DNA of 64,000 nt from Vibrio tapetis subsp. tapetis (GCF_900233005.1 NZ_LT960612.1:1116001-1180000), one strand, 5' to 3'. Shown: positions 1-9,503, numbered from the stretch's first letter. Notes: a model not told the origin generated them from the letters alone. Numbers and translations are program-made.

Positions 1-294
1 AAGAAAAGCGGTGCCTTTTACATCCCTTGGTTGGTCAAATATGGTTAAGCCTTTATCACCGTCTTGTTCTACCTCCAATGACTTCATTCGCATTAGTCTT
101 GTGCTACTTTCTCCGTGAGCGTTGCTCAGTTCCATATTCATTGTTGCTGTTGAATCTTGCCAGCCGGTATCTCTTGCTTTTCGTTCCATAGCGATTTCAA
201 GCCCACGAGACGCGTCGGCGAAAACACTGACACTAAATAATGTCGCGGTAATCAATAGAGTAGAGCGGGCAATGGTGTTAAATGATGTATTCAT
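1..294 (-). CDS. LolA-like outer-membrane lipoprotein-sorting family protein (partial, N-terminal 98 codons)
   Basis: Reading leftward from an ATG at 294, the frame is open to the window edge, so only the N-terminus is visible. It begins with a Sec-type signal peptide (MNTSFNTIARSTLL..., predicted cut after VFA). The next stretch contains GLEIAMERKARDTGW, a pattern I know from the COG2834-type lipoprotein-sorting proteins encoded next to MMPL/RND transporters. It lies 65 bp downstream of the transporter gene on the same strand, so it probably shares its transcript and works with it in the periplasm, perhaps on lipid export. The function is inferred from context and family resemblance. The C-terminal part lies outside the window. 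Confidence 0.7.
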   Translation of the reverse strand, partial: MNTSFNTIARSTLLITATLFSVSVFADASRGLEIAMERKARDTGWQDSTATMNMELSNAHGESSTRLMRMKSLEVEQDGDKGLTIFDQPRDVKGTAFL

Positions 295-323
295 GGTTAG
301 TCCTTTAAATTGAGTCGTTGTTT

Positions 324-353
324 GACAGGGCTAAGTCCGTCCTTAGCCCTGTC
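324..353. repeat. Intercistronic 12-bp perfect hairpin
   Basis: GACAGGGCTAAG (324-335) pairs exactly with CTTAGCCCTGTC (342-353) across a 6-nt loop. It lies between the MMPL transporter gene and the LolA-like gene. The T run follows the plus-strand side only, so in the direction these genes are transcribed it looks more like an RNA-stability or attenuation hairpin than a classical terminator. Confidence 0.6.
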
Positions 354-359
354 GTTTTT

Positions 360-2723
360 TTATGCCTGCTGCGGGCTTGGGTTGTTTGCTTGATTGATGG
401 CATCGTTTGTTTGGGATTCTGGCTGGGTATCTTTGTCAAACAACATCAACAAAGTAGGCAGGAAGATGAAGTCCACCACTAGCGCCAAGAAGATGACTAG
501 AGCACTAAGTTGGCCCATATCGGCGTTAAGCCTGAACGACGACAAACCTAATATTGCGAAGCCTGCGACAAGCACTATGGTCGTAATGACCAATGCTCTT
601 CCCACCGTGTGGAACGCATACCTAACGGCTTGTTCTGCGTTGTTTCCCTCTTTTCGAGCTCGTTGGTATTTGCTAAGGAAGTGAACGGCGTCGTCGACCA
701 CAATGCCTAACGTTAAGGTAACCACCACAGAAAGACCTAGGTTGATCTCCCCTGAATACAGCGCCCAAATACCAAAGCCAATAACGGCCGGAGCCATGTT
801 GGGCACGATGCTGATTAGCCCCAACTTGAACGAACGCAGAGCAAAGATCATGAGGCCGGAAATGAGTATTAAGGTGATGGGTAACGTAGCAAGCATGCTA
901 GCCATATTGGCTTCACCGATGTGAGCAAACATGAGTGAGGGGCTAGACGCTTGAATTTGATACTGGGGTGCATTGTCGGCAAACCATTGATGGATACGTT
1001 GTTCAATATCGACCAGTTGCTTGCTGCCTAAGTTCTGAGTCGTTAGCATCATGCGAACCGAAGACTTATCAATGTTGATCTGATTATTGAGATCGAGCCC
1101 GTAGGGTAATGACATCTCATACATTAATAAGTATTGCGCGGCGAGCTCTCGGTTGAGTGGCAACTGGTAATAGGTTGGATCATCACCGTGCATGTTTTGG
1201 TTTAGGCGCTTGTATACATCGGAAAGGGACGCAACGTGATCCGTTTCGGGTTGTGCACGTAGCCAATCGGTGAATTCACCAAGCACCGTCAAGAATTTCG
1301 GGTCAGCGATGCCTTGAGATTCTCCAGTTTTAACCGCAATTGCGATGTTGGTCATTCCACTGATGCGCTCTTCCATAAAGTCAGCGGCTTGTCTAAAGCT
1401 GTTACTGGTATCAAAGTACTTTACTGAGTCGTCGTTAATCTGGTTGAGAGGTAACAATGAGGCGGAAATGGCAATCACTAGTGCTGAAATAGGCAAAAGT
1501 GCTTTTCGCTTGGCGACAACAAAATCCCCCAGTCGATCCATATAATTGGGTTTTTGCTCAGCTTGAAGTGTTACTCGAATTGGAAGCACTTTCAGCAATG
1601 CGGGAAGTAAAGTAAAAGATAAAATGCAGGCGATCATAACGCCAAGAGCGGCCAAGTTACCGAAGTCCCTCAATACCGGAGAGTCAGACATATTCATCAT
1701 CAAAAAACCGATGGCAGTCGTCACGGAAGTAATCAAAATCGGCATGAAGTTGACCCAAATACTATGAGCTATGGCTTCTTGCTTGCCTTTTCCTTGCAGC
1801 ATTTCGTGGCGCATCGTCGCAATGACGTGCACACAGTCTGCAACGGCGAGCGTTAATACCAAGGTTGGGATGTTTACGGTTGCAGTGCTTAGGAACATAC
1901 CCGCCCAACCAGAAAGTCCCATTGTTGCCGCGACAGAACCTATGATGACCAGAAGAGTGGCGATAACGCTAAAGATCGAACGCAACATTATGGTCAGAAA
2001 GAACAATATGACAAGCAACATAGCGGGAACTAACGTTGAACTGTCTTGTTGAGCTGATTCCATAAAAGCGTTGTTTAATGCAACAATACCTGCCGTGTGA
2101 AATTCAATACTAGGGTAGGCGAGTTGGTATTTTGCCAATAAGTCATTGGAAAAATGAACCACTTCAAGCAGTTCTGCGGTCTCGTCGATTTTAGGTATCT
2201 GTAGCGTTACATTGATTACGGTGACGTCACCGCGTTCTGAAACAACAGACTGTTTAAGGACTGGTTCATTGACAGCAATATCGCGGACTTTGTCTATTCT
2301 CTTTGCCGTGTGTTGATATTCTGAATAGAGTAAATCTTCGACAAGTAAGTCATCTTCAAATGCTTCAGTGTGCTGATAATTAGCCAATGAATCGACACGA
2401 CTAGAGTACGGGATCTGCCACGCATCTGTTGTAAATGCTTGAATCATAGTTAATGTTTCAGGGCTGAATATATTATTGTCTTTTGGCGCAACAATAAAGG
2501 CCAGGTTATCTGTTTTATTAAACGTCGCTTGGATTTCTTCAAACGCTTGCAGCTGGGGGTTCGTCCCATCAAAGAAGATGTTGTAGTCTCCCCTGAAATA
2601 CAGGTTTTTTCCTCCGACTATGGCAACGATCAGGGTTAACGTTGTCATGAATAGTACCCAGCGCGTATGGCTGATGGGGCTCTTAAGTAAACGGGTAAAG
2701 AAGTTCGGTTGTTTGTTCATCAC
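360..2723 (-). CDS. MMPL/RND-superfamily transporter
   Basis: A 787-aa integral inner-membrane protein with the duplicated RND layout. One transmembrane helix lies near residues 20-38, followed by a large periplasmic loop. A block of helices carries ADCVHVIATMRHE, then comes a second periplasmic loop and a second helix block carrying DDAVHFLSKYQRA. These paired acidic segments at helix ends are typical of proton-driven RND/MMPL permeases. Single-gene MMPL transporters with a LolA-like partner have been linked to export of lipids or hydrophobic compounds; the substrate here is unknown. The C-terminus is Gln/Asn/Pro-rich and cytoplasmic. The gene is followed by the LolA-like gene and preceded by two copies of the TGAC-R-NNN-CGTCA operator, so control by the neighbouring TetR protein is likely. 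Confidence 0.85.
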   Translation of the reverse strand: MMNKQPNFFTRLLKSPISHTRWVLFMTTLTLIVAIVGGKNLYFRGDYNIFFDGTNPQLQAFEEIQATFNKTDNLAFIVAPKDNNIFSPETLTMIQAFTTDAWQIPYSSRVDSLANYQHTEAFEDDLLVEDLLYSEYQHTAKRIDKVRDIAVNEPVLKQSVVSERGDVTVINVTLQIPKIDETAELLEVVHFSNDLLAKYQLAYPSIEFHTAGIVALNNAFMESAQQDSSTLVPAMLLVILFFLTIMLRSIFSVIATLLVIIGSVAATMGLSGWAGMFLSTATVNIPTLVLTLAVADCVHVIATMRHEMLQGKGKQEAIAHSIWVNFMPILITSVTTAIGFLMMNMSDSPVLRDFGNLAALGVMIACILSFTLLPALLKVLPIRVTLQAEQKPNYMDRLGDFVVAKRKALLPISALVIAISASLLPLNQINDDSVKYFDTSNSFRQAADFMEERISGMTNIAIAVKTGESQGIADPKFLTVLGEFTDWLRAQPETDHVASLSDVYKRLNQNMHGDDPTYYQLPLNRELAAQYLLMYEMSLPYGLDLNNQINIDKSSVRMMLTTQNLGSKQLVDIEQRIHQWFADNAPQYQIQASSPSLMFAHIGEANMASMLATLPITLILISGLMIFALRSFKLGLISIVPNMAPAVIGFGIWALYSGEINLGLSVVVTLTLGIVVDDAVHFLSKYQRARKEGNNAEQAVRYAFHTVGRALVITTIVLVAGFAILGLSSFRLNADMGQLSALVIFLALVVDFIFLPTLLMLFDKDTQPESQTNDAINQANNPSPQQA

Positions 2724-2735
2724 ACTCTCCGTTTG

Positions 2736-2851
2736 TGACGTTTCGTCATCAATATGCCATTAAAAACCAGCGAGGCTGGCTAATGTCACCTAAATTATCG
2801 GAATAACTCCAATTTGGAGTCAGACTCGATGATATTTTTGACGAATCGTCA
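2736..2851. promoter_or_regulatory. Two TetR-type operator palindromes upstream of the MMPL gene
   Basis: TGACGTTTCGTCA lies at 2736-2748, just upstream of the transporter start, and TGACGAATCGTCA at 2839-2851. Both are 13-bp palindromes with arms TGACG/CGTCA around a 3-bp spacer. The same motif occurs twice upstream of the TetR gene (3767-3796). Four copies flanking two adjacent genes strongly suggest the binding site of the local TetR protein. Confidence 0.75.
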
Positions 2852-2863
2852 CGAGGAGGCATT

Positions 2864-2886
2864 TAAAAACCCGAAATACGGGCTTA
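2864..2886 (-). terminator. Terminator after the TetR gene
   Basis: On the minus strand, AAGCCCG pairs with CGGGTTT around a short loop and runs into T residues, 10-30 bp after the TetR stop codon. It is a short but typical intrinsic terminator. It would also separate the TetR transcript from the transporter promoter. Confidence 0.6.
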
Positions 2887-2895
2887 AAATGGTGC

Positions 2896-3687
2896 TTAAC
2901 GTAAACCTTTAGAGGCTAAAAAGGCGACTTCTTCCGGAAATAATTCCTGTTCGACTCTTTGCCAAGTTTTGCGGTAATCCCATTCGCTTGAAAGTGGTTT
3001 CCAGTTGAGGCCATCTAATAAGATGCTTGCGTTATGTAACACTGAATAAGGGTCTTGAAGCCTATCGATACAGTAGCTTTCCGATGCATTTTTTGCCAAA
3101 GCATTGGAGCCAAAAGCGACAGACCAGTTTGCGAACACGATGGCATCGGCACTCAGCCCTGAAGAATATTGTAAGTCGCCCGTTTCTACGGCATGTTGCA
3201 CGAGTAGATCGGCGCTTTTTATGACTTCTTCTTCAAGTTTATTGAGTTCCTGTACTCGTTTAGGCGATGCTTTATCCAGTACCCAAGGGGTTTTGGCTGT
3301 CATCGCACAGTCAGAAAGTACCGGTTCCATTTGCACATATAAGCGATAAGCTACATGCATGGCCATGACTTTCTCTCGTGAGGTTCCTTCAAATGCGCTA
3401 CTGCGTATAAACATAGCTGCTTCCTTCTTTAACGAAAGAATGCATAACGCTAATACCACATCTTCTTTGCTACAAAAATGGTTATAGATAGTCCCCTTAG
3501 AATAAGGGCTTATCGCGGTTAACTTATCCATTGTGAAGTTTGCAAAGCCTTGCTCTTCAACCAGCGTTTTTGCTAGGTTAATGAGTTCGATTTCACGATT
3601 CACAATTGATTGCTGTTTCTTGCTAAGAGTTTCGTTGCAAGAAAACAAACCACCTTTTTCACCTTTGCTGCAACCTAAACCAAACAT
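2896..3687 (-). CDS. TetR/AcrR-family transcriptional regulator
   Basis: A 263-aa protein with an N-terminal TetR DNA-binding domain at about residues 28-80. It includes VEEQGFANFTMDKLT and the recognition region SKGTIYNHFCSKEDVV, which matches the usual GTxYxHFxSKE signature. The rest is a helical ligand-binding domain of unknown specificity. It is longer than a typical TetR (about 200 aa), mostly through an N-terminal extension of about 27 residues with several Cys and Lys. The next genes on this strand encode the MMPL transporter and its LolA-like partner. Operator pairs lie before both this gene and the transporter, so autorepression together with repression of the transporter is the simplest model. 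The inducer is unknown. Confidence 0.88.
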   Translation of the reverse strand: MFGLGCSKGEKGGLFSCNETLSKKQQSIVNREIELINLAKTLVEEQGFANFTMDKLTAISPYSKGTIYNHFCSKEDVVLALCILSLKKEAAMFIRSSAFEGTSREKVMAMHVAYRLYVQMEPVLSDCAMTAKTPWVLDKASPKRVQELNKLEEEVIKSADLLVQHAVETGDLQYSSGLSADAIVFANWSVAFGSNALAKNASESYCIDRLQDPYSVLHNASILLDGLNWKPLSSEWDYRKTWQRVEQELFPEEVAFLASKGLR

Positions 3688-3766
3688 GGGTCTTTCACCG
3701 TATCCTTATTACTATCCCTTTCTCAATTGTAACACGTTCCTCATTTGTGTATAGAAAACCATTTTA

Positions 3767-3796
3767 TGACAACTCGTCAAAAATGACATATCGTCA
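3767..3796. promoter_or_regulatory. Two TetR-type operators upstream of the TetR gene
   Basis: TGACAACTCGTCA (3767-3779) and TGACATATCGTCA (3784-3796) match the 2736/2839 motif as TGAC-R-NNN-CGTCA. They are spaced 17 bp centre to centre in the region upstream of the regulator gene, consistent with autoregulation. Confidence 0.72.
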
Positions 3797-3876
3797 TAAT
3801 AGTTCATTTAGCACCCAAATCAAGATGTTTTTTACCATCAGGCTGGCTTATGGATCTTTTTATAGAATGAATACAC

Positions 3877-3894
3877 TTAACTCCGAAGAGTTAA
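3877..3894. promoter_or_regulatory. Perfect inverted repeat upstream of the hybrid kinase
   Basis: TTAACTC (3877-3883), a CGAA spacer, then GAGTTAA (3888-3894). It lies about 130 bp upstream of the hybrid kinase start and could be an operator or a small hairpin. No partner protein is evident. Confidence 0.35.
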
Positions 3895-4022
3895 TTAGGC
3901 GGATACAAGTTGCAAAACTGTGATAATTGCCCGTAATTGGGCTTATAACTTACTTTTTAAACAGCCACTTATACCTAAAACTGACCTACACTTGAGAGCA
4001 GTATGAATTAAAGGTAGCGAAT

Positions 4023-6500
4023 ATGGTGAAGTCTAATAATGGGAGGTTGTCTGGATCGATACGTCGGCAAATGCAATTCTCTAGTCTACTGGTTGTTATC
4101 CTCTTAGCTATCTTTGTCGTAATCAATAACAGCTATTACCAGCGTGAAGCTGATCTGGGAAAGTTATTAGTTAGCATTTCTCAATCTGAAACCCACATGC
4201 TCAATATTCGTCGTTCCGAGAAAGATTTTTTGAGTAGGATAGACGAAAAATACATCGAACAGGTCGCGAACAATGTTGTGATGCTGAACGAAAGTGTTAT
4301 CAATATCGATGAGTACTTAAAGCAGTACGATTTCGTTTGGTCACATTCAATGATCGACTTGATGAGTGGTATTGCGAGTTACCAAACTCTATTTAGACGC
4401 CTATCTAAACTGACGTATAGCATTCACGGCAAAGATGACAGCGGGTTAATAGGAGAAACTCAACGCGCATGGTTTGATTTACAAAGAAGCGCTATTGAGA
4501 GCAAAGATGAAGAATTACTTCACCTAATAACGACAACGCAACAGTCGAGTTATGTGTTCTTTCGTTTTTTTCGGATTAAAGATCTGGCGATACTCAACGA
4601 GAATGTTTCGACGCTTGTAGAATATGTAACGGTTCATGAAACTTCGTCCATCGCAAGTGTCTTCCAGTTTCGAGACAAGTTAGAGCGATTGCAAAGGGCT
4701 TATGAAGAATTTGGATATAACCAGGAGCAAGGAGTCCATGGAGATCTGCGAGGGATAATTCATGGGGTTGAAAGACAACTGACGGTATTATACACCGAGA
4801 TCCCAGAGCAAATTAAAACAGAAATGGAGTCGCTGGCTATTAGAGCAAATATACTCTTGAGCGTTTTTATTATTCTGCTCGCTGGGGTGTTGAGCTACGT
4901 TACCATTTCTGTTTCGCGCTTGGAAAAGGGTTTATACGCATCTCGTGAAGAAGCGAAGTCAGCTAACAGAGCGAAAAGTACTTTCCTCGCGAATATGTCG
5001 CACGAAATACGTACCCCGCTAAACGGCATTATCGGCATGTCGGAAATTCTGACGGATACTCAGTTATCGATAACACAGCGAGATTATTTACATACCATTG
5101 AAACCTCCTCTCAGCATCTTCATGCACTGATCAACGATATTCTTGATCTCTCTAAAATAGAGTCGGGTAACCTGGAAATTTCACCGGTTCCAACGGATGT
5201 ACGTGAACTCGTCTACGATTCAACGTCGATGTTGTTGGCAAGAGCAAAACTGAAGTCGTTGGAAATCCACATTCAGGTTGATAAGAGCATCCCCTATAGA
5301 CTGGCAATTGATGAGCATCGTTTACGCCAAATTCTCGTAAACTTGCTGTCCAATGCCGTTAAGTTTACTTCTACCGGTAGCGTCACGGTTTCGGTCAAGG
5401 TTACACCGACTCGGGGTCAGAAGTGCTCATTGCTTTTTTCTGTTAAAGATTCGGGTATAGGGATAGATAAGGCCAAATTAGAGCGAATCTTTGATCCTTT
5501 TAGCCAGGAAGATGACTCAATAACGAGAAAGTTCGGTGGTACAGGTTTAGGGCTTAGTATTAGTTACCAACTGGTCGACATGATGGGGGGAGAGCTAAAC
5601 GTTAAATCTGCCAAAGGAGTAGGAAGTGATTTCTATTTTAACTTGGAGGCTCCGGTTCAATCTTATCACCCTGAGCCGTTACCCAACTTAAATGTCGCGC
5701 TGTTGGGTTCTAATTCAACCGTTGAAAACGATCTGTCAGGGTGCTTGGAATACTATCAATGTCAGAGTATTCGGTTGTATCACAGTGCAGCCACTATTTC
5801 TGAACCATGCGACACGGTCATTTATAACCCAACTAATTCAGAAGAAATGGATGCCCAGTTGGCGATACTGACCGCGATGGTGCCCAAGCCCAAAATATTG
5901 GTAGTTCAAAAAATAAACTCATTTGAGTTAAGTGACTCATTGGCCGATAACCTAGTGGACGGTGTTATTCAGTACCCTTTGCTTGGCCGTAGGTTATACA
6001 GCGCTTTAACCCAGAGTTCGGAAAATAAGAAGCGTAGTCAAGCTAAACAAATGTTAGCAGCCCATAAGTCTGAATCTGGACAAAGCATACCAGAGAACGA
6101 ATCTCTATCTGACAGTCAGCAGGCGTCGAAAGGGGTGATATTGGTAGTAGAAGATAATACGGTGAATCAAAAAGTGGTGTCTTTGTTGCTAACGAAAGCG
6201 GGTTTTACTTTTGAAATAGCGAACGATGGATTGGAAGCTGTGGAACTGATACAACAAAATAAAGTGTACGACGTGATCTTGATGGATTGTATGATGCCGG
6301 AAATGGACGGATTTACCGCAACGATTAATATCCGAAAATTTGAAGCGGAAAATGGCCAAACACCAATGCCGATTTTGGCGCTAACCGCCAGCGTGCTAGA
6401 AGAAGACCTTAATAAGTGTTTAGAAGTTGGAATGAACGACTATTTACCTAAACCTATCAACAAGAAACAGTTGATGGCTGCAATAGATAAGTATATTTGA
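4023..6500 (+). CDS. Hybrid sensor histidine kinase with a helical-bimodular-like sensor domain
   Basis: An 825-aa inner-membrane hybrid kinase. One transmembrane helix lies near residues 20-38 and another near 277-297, enclosing a periplasmic helical sensor. That sensor contains [20 protein letters not shown], the hallmark of HBM-type (helical bimodular) domains, which often bind organic acids. The HisKA box [11 protein letters not shown] has its phosphorylated His at residue 327. The HATPase domain follows, with the N box (LLSNAVKFT) and G boxes ([14 protein letters not shown]). The C-terminal receiver domain carries [12 protein letters not shown] with acceptor Asp755. A degenerate linker, perhaps a second inactive receiver, lies between kinase and receiver. 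No Hpt domain is fused, so phosphate must leave through a separate Hpt protein or regulator. The gene is monocistronic and the signal is unknown. Confidence 0.88.
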   Translation: MVKSNNGRLSGSIRRQMQFSSLLVVILLAIFVVINNSYYQREADLGKLLVSISQSETHMLNIRRSEKDFLSRIDEKYIEQVANNVVMLNESVINIDEYLKQYDFVWSHSMIDLMSGIASYQTLFRRLSKLTYSIHGKDDSGLIGETQRAWFDLQRSAIESKDEELLHLITTTQQSSYVFFRFFRIKDLAILNENVSTLVEYVTVHETSSIASVFQFRDKLERLQRAYEEFGYNQEQGVHGDLRGIIHGVERQLTVLYTEIPEQIKTEMESLAIRANILLSVFIILLAGVLSYVTISVSRLEKGLYASREEAKSANRAKSTFLANMSHEIRTPLNGIIGMSEILTDTQLSITQRDYLHTIETSSQHLHALINDILDLSKIESGNLEISPVPTDVRELVYDSTSMLLARAKLKSLEIHIQVDKSIPYRLAIDEHRLRQILVNLLSNAVKFTSTGSVTVSVKVTPTRGQKCSLLFSVKDSGIGIDKAKLERIFDPFSQEDDSITRKFGGTGLGLSISYQLVDMMGGELNVKSAKGVGSDFYFNLEAPVQSYHPEPLPNLNVALLGSNSTVENDLSGCLEYYQCQSIRLYHSAATISEPCDTVIYNPTNSEEMDAQLAILTAMVPKPKILVVQKINSFELSDSLADNLVDGVIQYPLLGRRLYSALTQSSENKKRSQAKQMLAAHKSESGQSIPENESLSDSQQASKGVILVVEDNTVNQKVVSLLLTKAGFTFEIANDGLEAVELIQQNKVYDVILMDCMMPEMDGFTATINIRKFEAENGQTPMPILALTASVLEEDLNKCLEVGMNDYLPKPINKKQLMAAIDKYI

Positions 6501-6525
6501 TAAGAGCTTTTAATGGTGTAAGCCA

Positions 6526-6579
6526 GAACCACAGATCAGGTGTAATACTTTAATCAAATAAGCCTGAGCGCTGTGGTTC
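6526..6579. repeat. Long interrupted inverted repeat after the hybrid kinase
   Basis: GAACCACAG...CAGG on the left pairs with CCTG...CTGTGGTTC on the right, with a loop of about 22 nt. It lies between convergent genes, 26 bp after the kinase stop. It could act as a weak bidirectional terminator; no clear T tract follows. Confidence 0.45.
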
Positions 6580-6595
6580 GGTTGAATCATTCTTG

Positions 6596-6823
6596 CTATT
6601 TCATGTTCATGTCCCAGCTGTCGCTCACCCAGCCGCCGACATTTTCATCGAAGTGGCAACCACTAAAGCGTTGATTGCGCTCTGCGTGTGCTTCTTGTTC
6701 TGGTTTATGATCAATGAGGTGTTGAATGTAGCTCGTCATGGGATCATTTGAATGCAGCCGTTGGTTCCGGGTTGCGACTTCTTTTATCAATTGTAATCGG
6801 TACGCAGAGCTTGCTCTTTTCAT
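6596..6823 (-). CDS. Small hypothetical protein (75 aa)
   Basis: A soluble, charged 75-aa protein of no recognised family. The ATG at 6823 is preferred, with a GGGAG motif 10 nt upstream; a TTG two codons earlier is also possible. Features include an Arg/Lys-rich N-terminus (MKRASSAYRLQLIKEV), a His/Glu-rich middle and a C-terminus with FSGCHFDENVGGWVSDSW. It converges on the hybrid kinase gene. The ribosome-binding site and amino-acid composition support a real gene, but nothing indicates its role. Confidence 0.5.
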   Translation of the reverse strand: MKRASSAYRLQLIKEVATRNQRLHSNDPMTSYIQHLIDHKPEQEAHAERNQRFSGCHFDENVGGWVSDSWDMNMK

Positions 6824-7082
6824 GTTCAATGATCTCCCTTGTTTGACACACCTAATAGAAAAATTTAGGAGTGATATAAGGTCTAGTCAAATGCGTTTTT
6901 ATAGCGTTTTGATGTATCGATATTCGGAAAAGTAATTACCAAAATACAGTGAGCTCCTGGCTAAATGTTAGTCGACTTGCGTTGTTGCTGTTTCGTTGTC
7001 TCGTACACGCCGCTAAGGTAGGATGTGCCTCCTATCTCGTGACTTCTCGTGCATAAATACCCTAACAGGAACCGAACAGAAT

Positions 7083-7970
7083 ATGACATCAACTCAGTTT
7101 TCTTCCGATCAATTATTCACTCATAATTTATTCAAACATCGTATTTTTCTGTCATTCATGGTCATAGTAATCTCGGCTTTGGCCCTTACTAACATGGCCG
7201 ATGACTATGCCGAGCAGCAGCTAAATCACTCGATGGTTGCCGCCGGAGTCAGCTTCGCGACGGCAAGAACGCTCGATGCAGGTATTTCTCTGGTGAAAAG
7301 TACCGAAGTATCGGCTGGGGTTGCCTCTGTCAAAGTTGGAGCTTTGCTCAGCCCTATCAGCGATTTGATCGACAAATTTTGCTGGGTTATGACTCTCGCA
7401 TTTGGCTCTTTGGCACTGCAAAAAATATTAGTCACAATTTTAGCGTCTTCGTTAGCAAACAGTGTACTAATACTGAGCTCATTGGCGATGTTAATTACGC
7501 TTTGGCACAAGCGTGCTCAACCAAACGTCGGTCATGTGTTTGCGGTGTTTAAAGTCGTTGTTTTGGTACGTTTTCTATTGGTGGTGACGGTATCGCTTAA
7601 CTTGGCCGTTGATGCTTTTTTTCTGGAAGAACACACCCAAGAAAGCTCAAATCAGATCCAAGTAGTTGCAAGCACCGTCGATTTTCTCGGAGATGCAAGT
7701 GAGACAAATGCGAGTCATTTAAATGGTGATGAGGTAGAGCAAAGTTATTTTGAGGCAATGAAACAAAAATGGGACAGCGTGTCGAATGGCGTAACCAACC
7801 AAAAAGAAAAAATCTTAAACATCAAACAAGATGTTGAAACATCAATCGCTGGTTTTATTAACTTGATGGTACTTTTCATTCTGAAAACGGTGTTGCTGCC
7901 TTTGTTATTTCTCTACGCGTTGAAGAACTTGTTTTTAACTTTGTTTAGAGTGGAAAACCTAGCCAAATAG
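7083..7970 (+). CDS. Hypothetical inner-membrane protein (295 aa)
   Basis: The start at 7083 is chosen because AGGAA lies just upstream and the protein then begins MTSTQFSSDQLF. At least four hydrophobic segments are visible: near residues 20-38, two between about 100 and 150, one near 165-185, and a C-terminal one around residue 265. A polar, Glu/Asn-rich soluble stretch (about 195-250) lies before the last membrane helix, predicted periplasmic. I do not recognise the family. The gene appears monocistronic; a separate promoter candidate follows it at 8028. Confidence 0.6.
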   Translation: MTSTQFSSDQLFTHNLFKHRIFLSFMVIVISALALTNMADDYAEQQLNHSMVAAGVSFATARTLDAGISLVKSTEVSAGVASVKVGALLSPISDLIDKFCWVMTLAFGSLALQKILVTILASSLANSVLILSSLAMLITLWHKRAQPNVGHVFAVFKVVVLVRFLLVVTVSLNLAVDAFFLEEHTQESSNQIQVVASTVDFLGDASETNASHLNGDEVEQSYFEAMKQKWDSVSNGVTNQKEKILNIKQDVETSIAGFINLMVLFILKTVLLPLLFLYALKNLFLTLFRVENLAK

Positions 7971-8027
7971 AATGCATAGTCGGTTCGACTGTTTTAAGTC
8001 GAAATCAGATCTGCATCACTTTTTTGT

Positions 8028-8055
8028 CTGACAACTTAGTCTAACTTATTACTAT
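8028..8055 (+). promoter_or_regulatory. Candidate sigma70 promoter
   Basis: CTGACA (8028-8033) and TACTAT (8050-8055) are separated by 16 bp. The promoter would serve a transcript of about 240 nt that ends at the terminator at 8266-8296 and contains the 41-codon ORF. The match to consensus is moderate. Confidence 0.35.
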
Positions 8056-8141
8056 ACCTTTTGAGAAACAAGGAGCGTGGCCCGAGTGATAATTCGCGGG
8101 AAATGTACAGGTAGCATAGTCTTGATTCAAAAAGAAACCCC

Positions 8142-8267
8142 ATGAAATACAGTATGGAGGAATATGCAACATTTACAGGTAAACGAACATTGTTAAATAG
8201 AAAACGATACAGTAAAAGTACATGTTACAGTAATAGAACAATTTACAGTAATAGAACAATTAGTTAA
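8142..8267 (+). CDS. Candidate 41-aa peptide with an in-frame repeat
   Basis: This short frame starts at ATG 8142 and its stop codon (8265-8267) overlaps the first bases of a strong terminator stem. The peptide is basic and rich in Ser, Asn, Arg and Thr, and ends with the hexapeptide YSNRTI repeated twice, encoded by a perfect 18-bp tandem repeat (8225-8260). The ribosome-binding site is poor (AAGAAA), which weakens the call. The fit of frame, repeat period and terminator supports a small gene or a structured small RNA. No family is recognised. Confidence 0.35.
   Translation: MKYSMEEYATFTGKRTLLNRKRYSKSTCYSNRTIYSNRTIS
8225..8260 (+). repeat. Perfect 18-bp tandem duplication
   Basis: The unit TTACAGTAATAGAACAAT occurs at 8225-8242 and 8243-8260 without mismatch. 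A degenerate earlier copy (GATACAGTAAAAG) lies around 8210. The period is a multiple of three, so the local small frame is kept open. Confidence 0.9.
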
Positions 8268-8296
8268 AAGCGCTCACGAAACTGTTGAGCGCTTTT
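8266..8296 (+). terminator. Strong intrinsic terminator
   Basis: AAAAGCGCTCA (8266-8276) pairs with TGAGCGCTTTT (8286-8296) around a 9-nt loop, and is followed by T residues. It lies nearly 300 bp after the preceding annotated gene, so it probably ends a separate short transcript from about 8060. Confidence 0.8.
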
Positions 8297-8463
8297 TGTT
8301 TTTATACGGCAAATCGTTTCTGCTCAGATGTTGTCCTGACTGTCTGGTTTTTTTTAGCTCGTCTTTTTAAGGCAAACTTCTACATTCTATTATTGAAATA
8401 ATCACTTGAGTGTTATGCTCTCGCCGCCCTTTTTATCAGCGACTTACCTCTTACCCGTTTATT

Positions 8464-9393
8464 ATGGATTTAATCAAACTTTCTCGAATTAGCATGAAGC
8501 ACCTCGTGACGTTACATGTCATGCTCGATACTTTGAGTGTCACTAGCAGTGCAGAACGCTTGTGTGTTAGCCCTTCATCCGTTAGTAAAATATTGGCACA
8601 ATTGCGAACTAGCCTTGGTGATGAATTGTTTTATCGTCATGGCAACCGTTTAGTGGCAACGCCACTAGCTCGCAGGTTAGGGCCAACCGTTCATCAAATG
8701 CTCAGTGACATGAATCAATTATTGACTCAAGAAAGCTTTGACCCGGCCAAGCATAAAGGGCGTTTCTCGTTAGCTATGCGTGAAAGTACTTTTGAGTTAT
8801 TGGCCGCAAAGCTGACGGCAAAGGTATTGCAAGCAGCGCCGAACGTTAGGTTGGAGATTTGGTCCAAGGAAAGCTTGGGCTTTGATGGGCTGGCAAACGG
8901 TAAGCTTGATTTTATCTTATTGCCCCACGACTTAAGCCAGCCGCCTAAGTTGACCAACAATTTGGTTTGGCAGAGCATATTGCATGATGAGATGGTGTGC
9001 TTGATGAACCCTAGGCACCCGTTGGCGGCGCAAGATCTAACCGTAGATGGGTATCTCTCTTTTGATCATATCGGCATATTTGATACAGACCTGAGTGTGC
9101 CTTTTTTTGAGTTACAACTGGCTCAAAAGCACCAAAATAGGCGTGTTGTCATATCCGTTGCGGATTTTGGCAGTGCGGCTCTGATGTGCCATCAAACAGA
9201 TTTGTTGTTTACGTGCTCTAAAAGATGGGCTCAGCGGGCGATGCAGGCGAACGGACTGGTTGCTAAGCCGTTACCGTTTGACTATGGTGAGGTCGCGTAT
9301 AGCTTGGTTTGGCATCAACCCAGCTTGAATGACCCTGCGCTGCGCTGGCTACATGAGCAAATCATGAATCTGGATATCAATGAAGCCAACTAA
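8464..9393 (+). CDS. LysR-family transcriptional regulator
   Basis: A 309-aa LTTR. The start at 8464 puts the winged helix at residues 1-65 (LDTLSVTSSAERLCVSPSSVSKILAQLRTSLGDELFYR), where LTTRs normally have it; an upstream in-frame start would add 18 residues without a clear ribosome-binding site. The rest is a substrate-binding-like effector domain. It converges on the yjjIW operon and may or may not control it. The ligand is unknown. Confidence 0.85.
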   Translation: MDLIKLSRISMKHLVTLHVMLDTLSVTSSAERLCVSPSSVSKILAQLRTSLGDELFYRHGNRLVATPLARRLGPTVHQMLSDMNQLLTQESFDPAKHKGRFSLAMRESTFELLAAKLTAKVLQAAPNVRLEIWSKESLGFDGLANGKLDFILLPHDLSQPPKLTNNLVWQSILHDEMVCLMNPRHPLAAQDLTVDGYLSFDHIGIFDTDLSVPFFELQLAQKHQNRRVVISVADFGSAALMCHQTDLLFTCSKRWAQRAMQANGLVAKPLPFDYGEVAYSLVWHQPSLNDPALRWLHEQIMNLDINEAN

Positions 9394-9503
9394 CGCTGCT
9401 TTCTATGACAAACCGATGTTAAAGGACGTGCAGTAACGGAGATGTTCACAACTAGAATTCGATGGAAGGCTTACCTTTAGGTCGAAGCGAGTTGTGATAG
9501 AGG

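Noticed and set aside
8210..8262. CRISPR-like repeats near 8.2 kb and at 51.16 kb
   Set aside because: Repeats are directly abutting without spacers and have only two or three copies.
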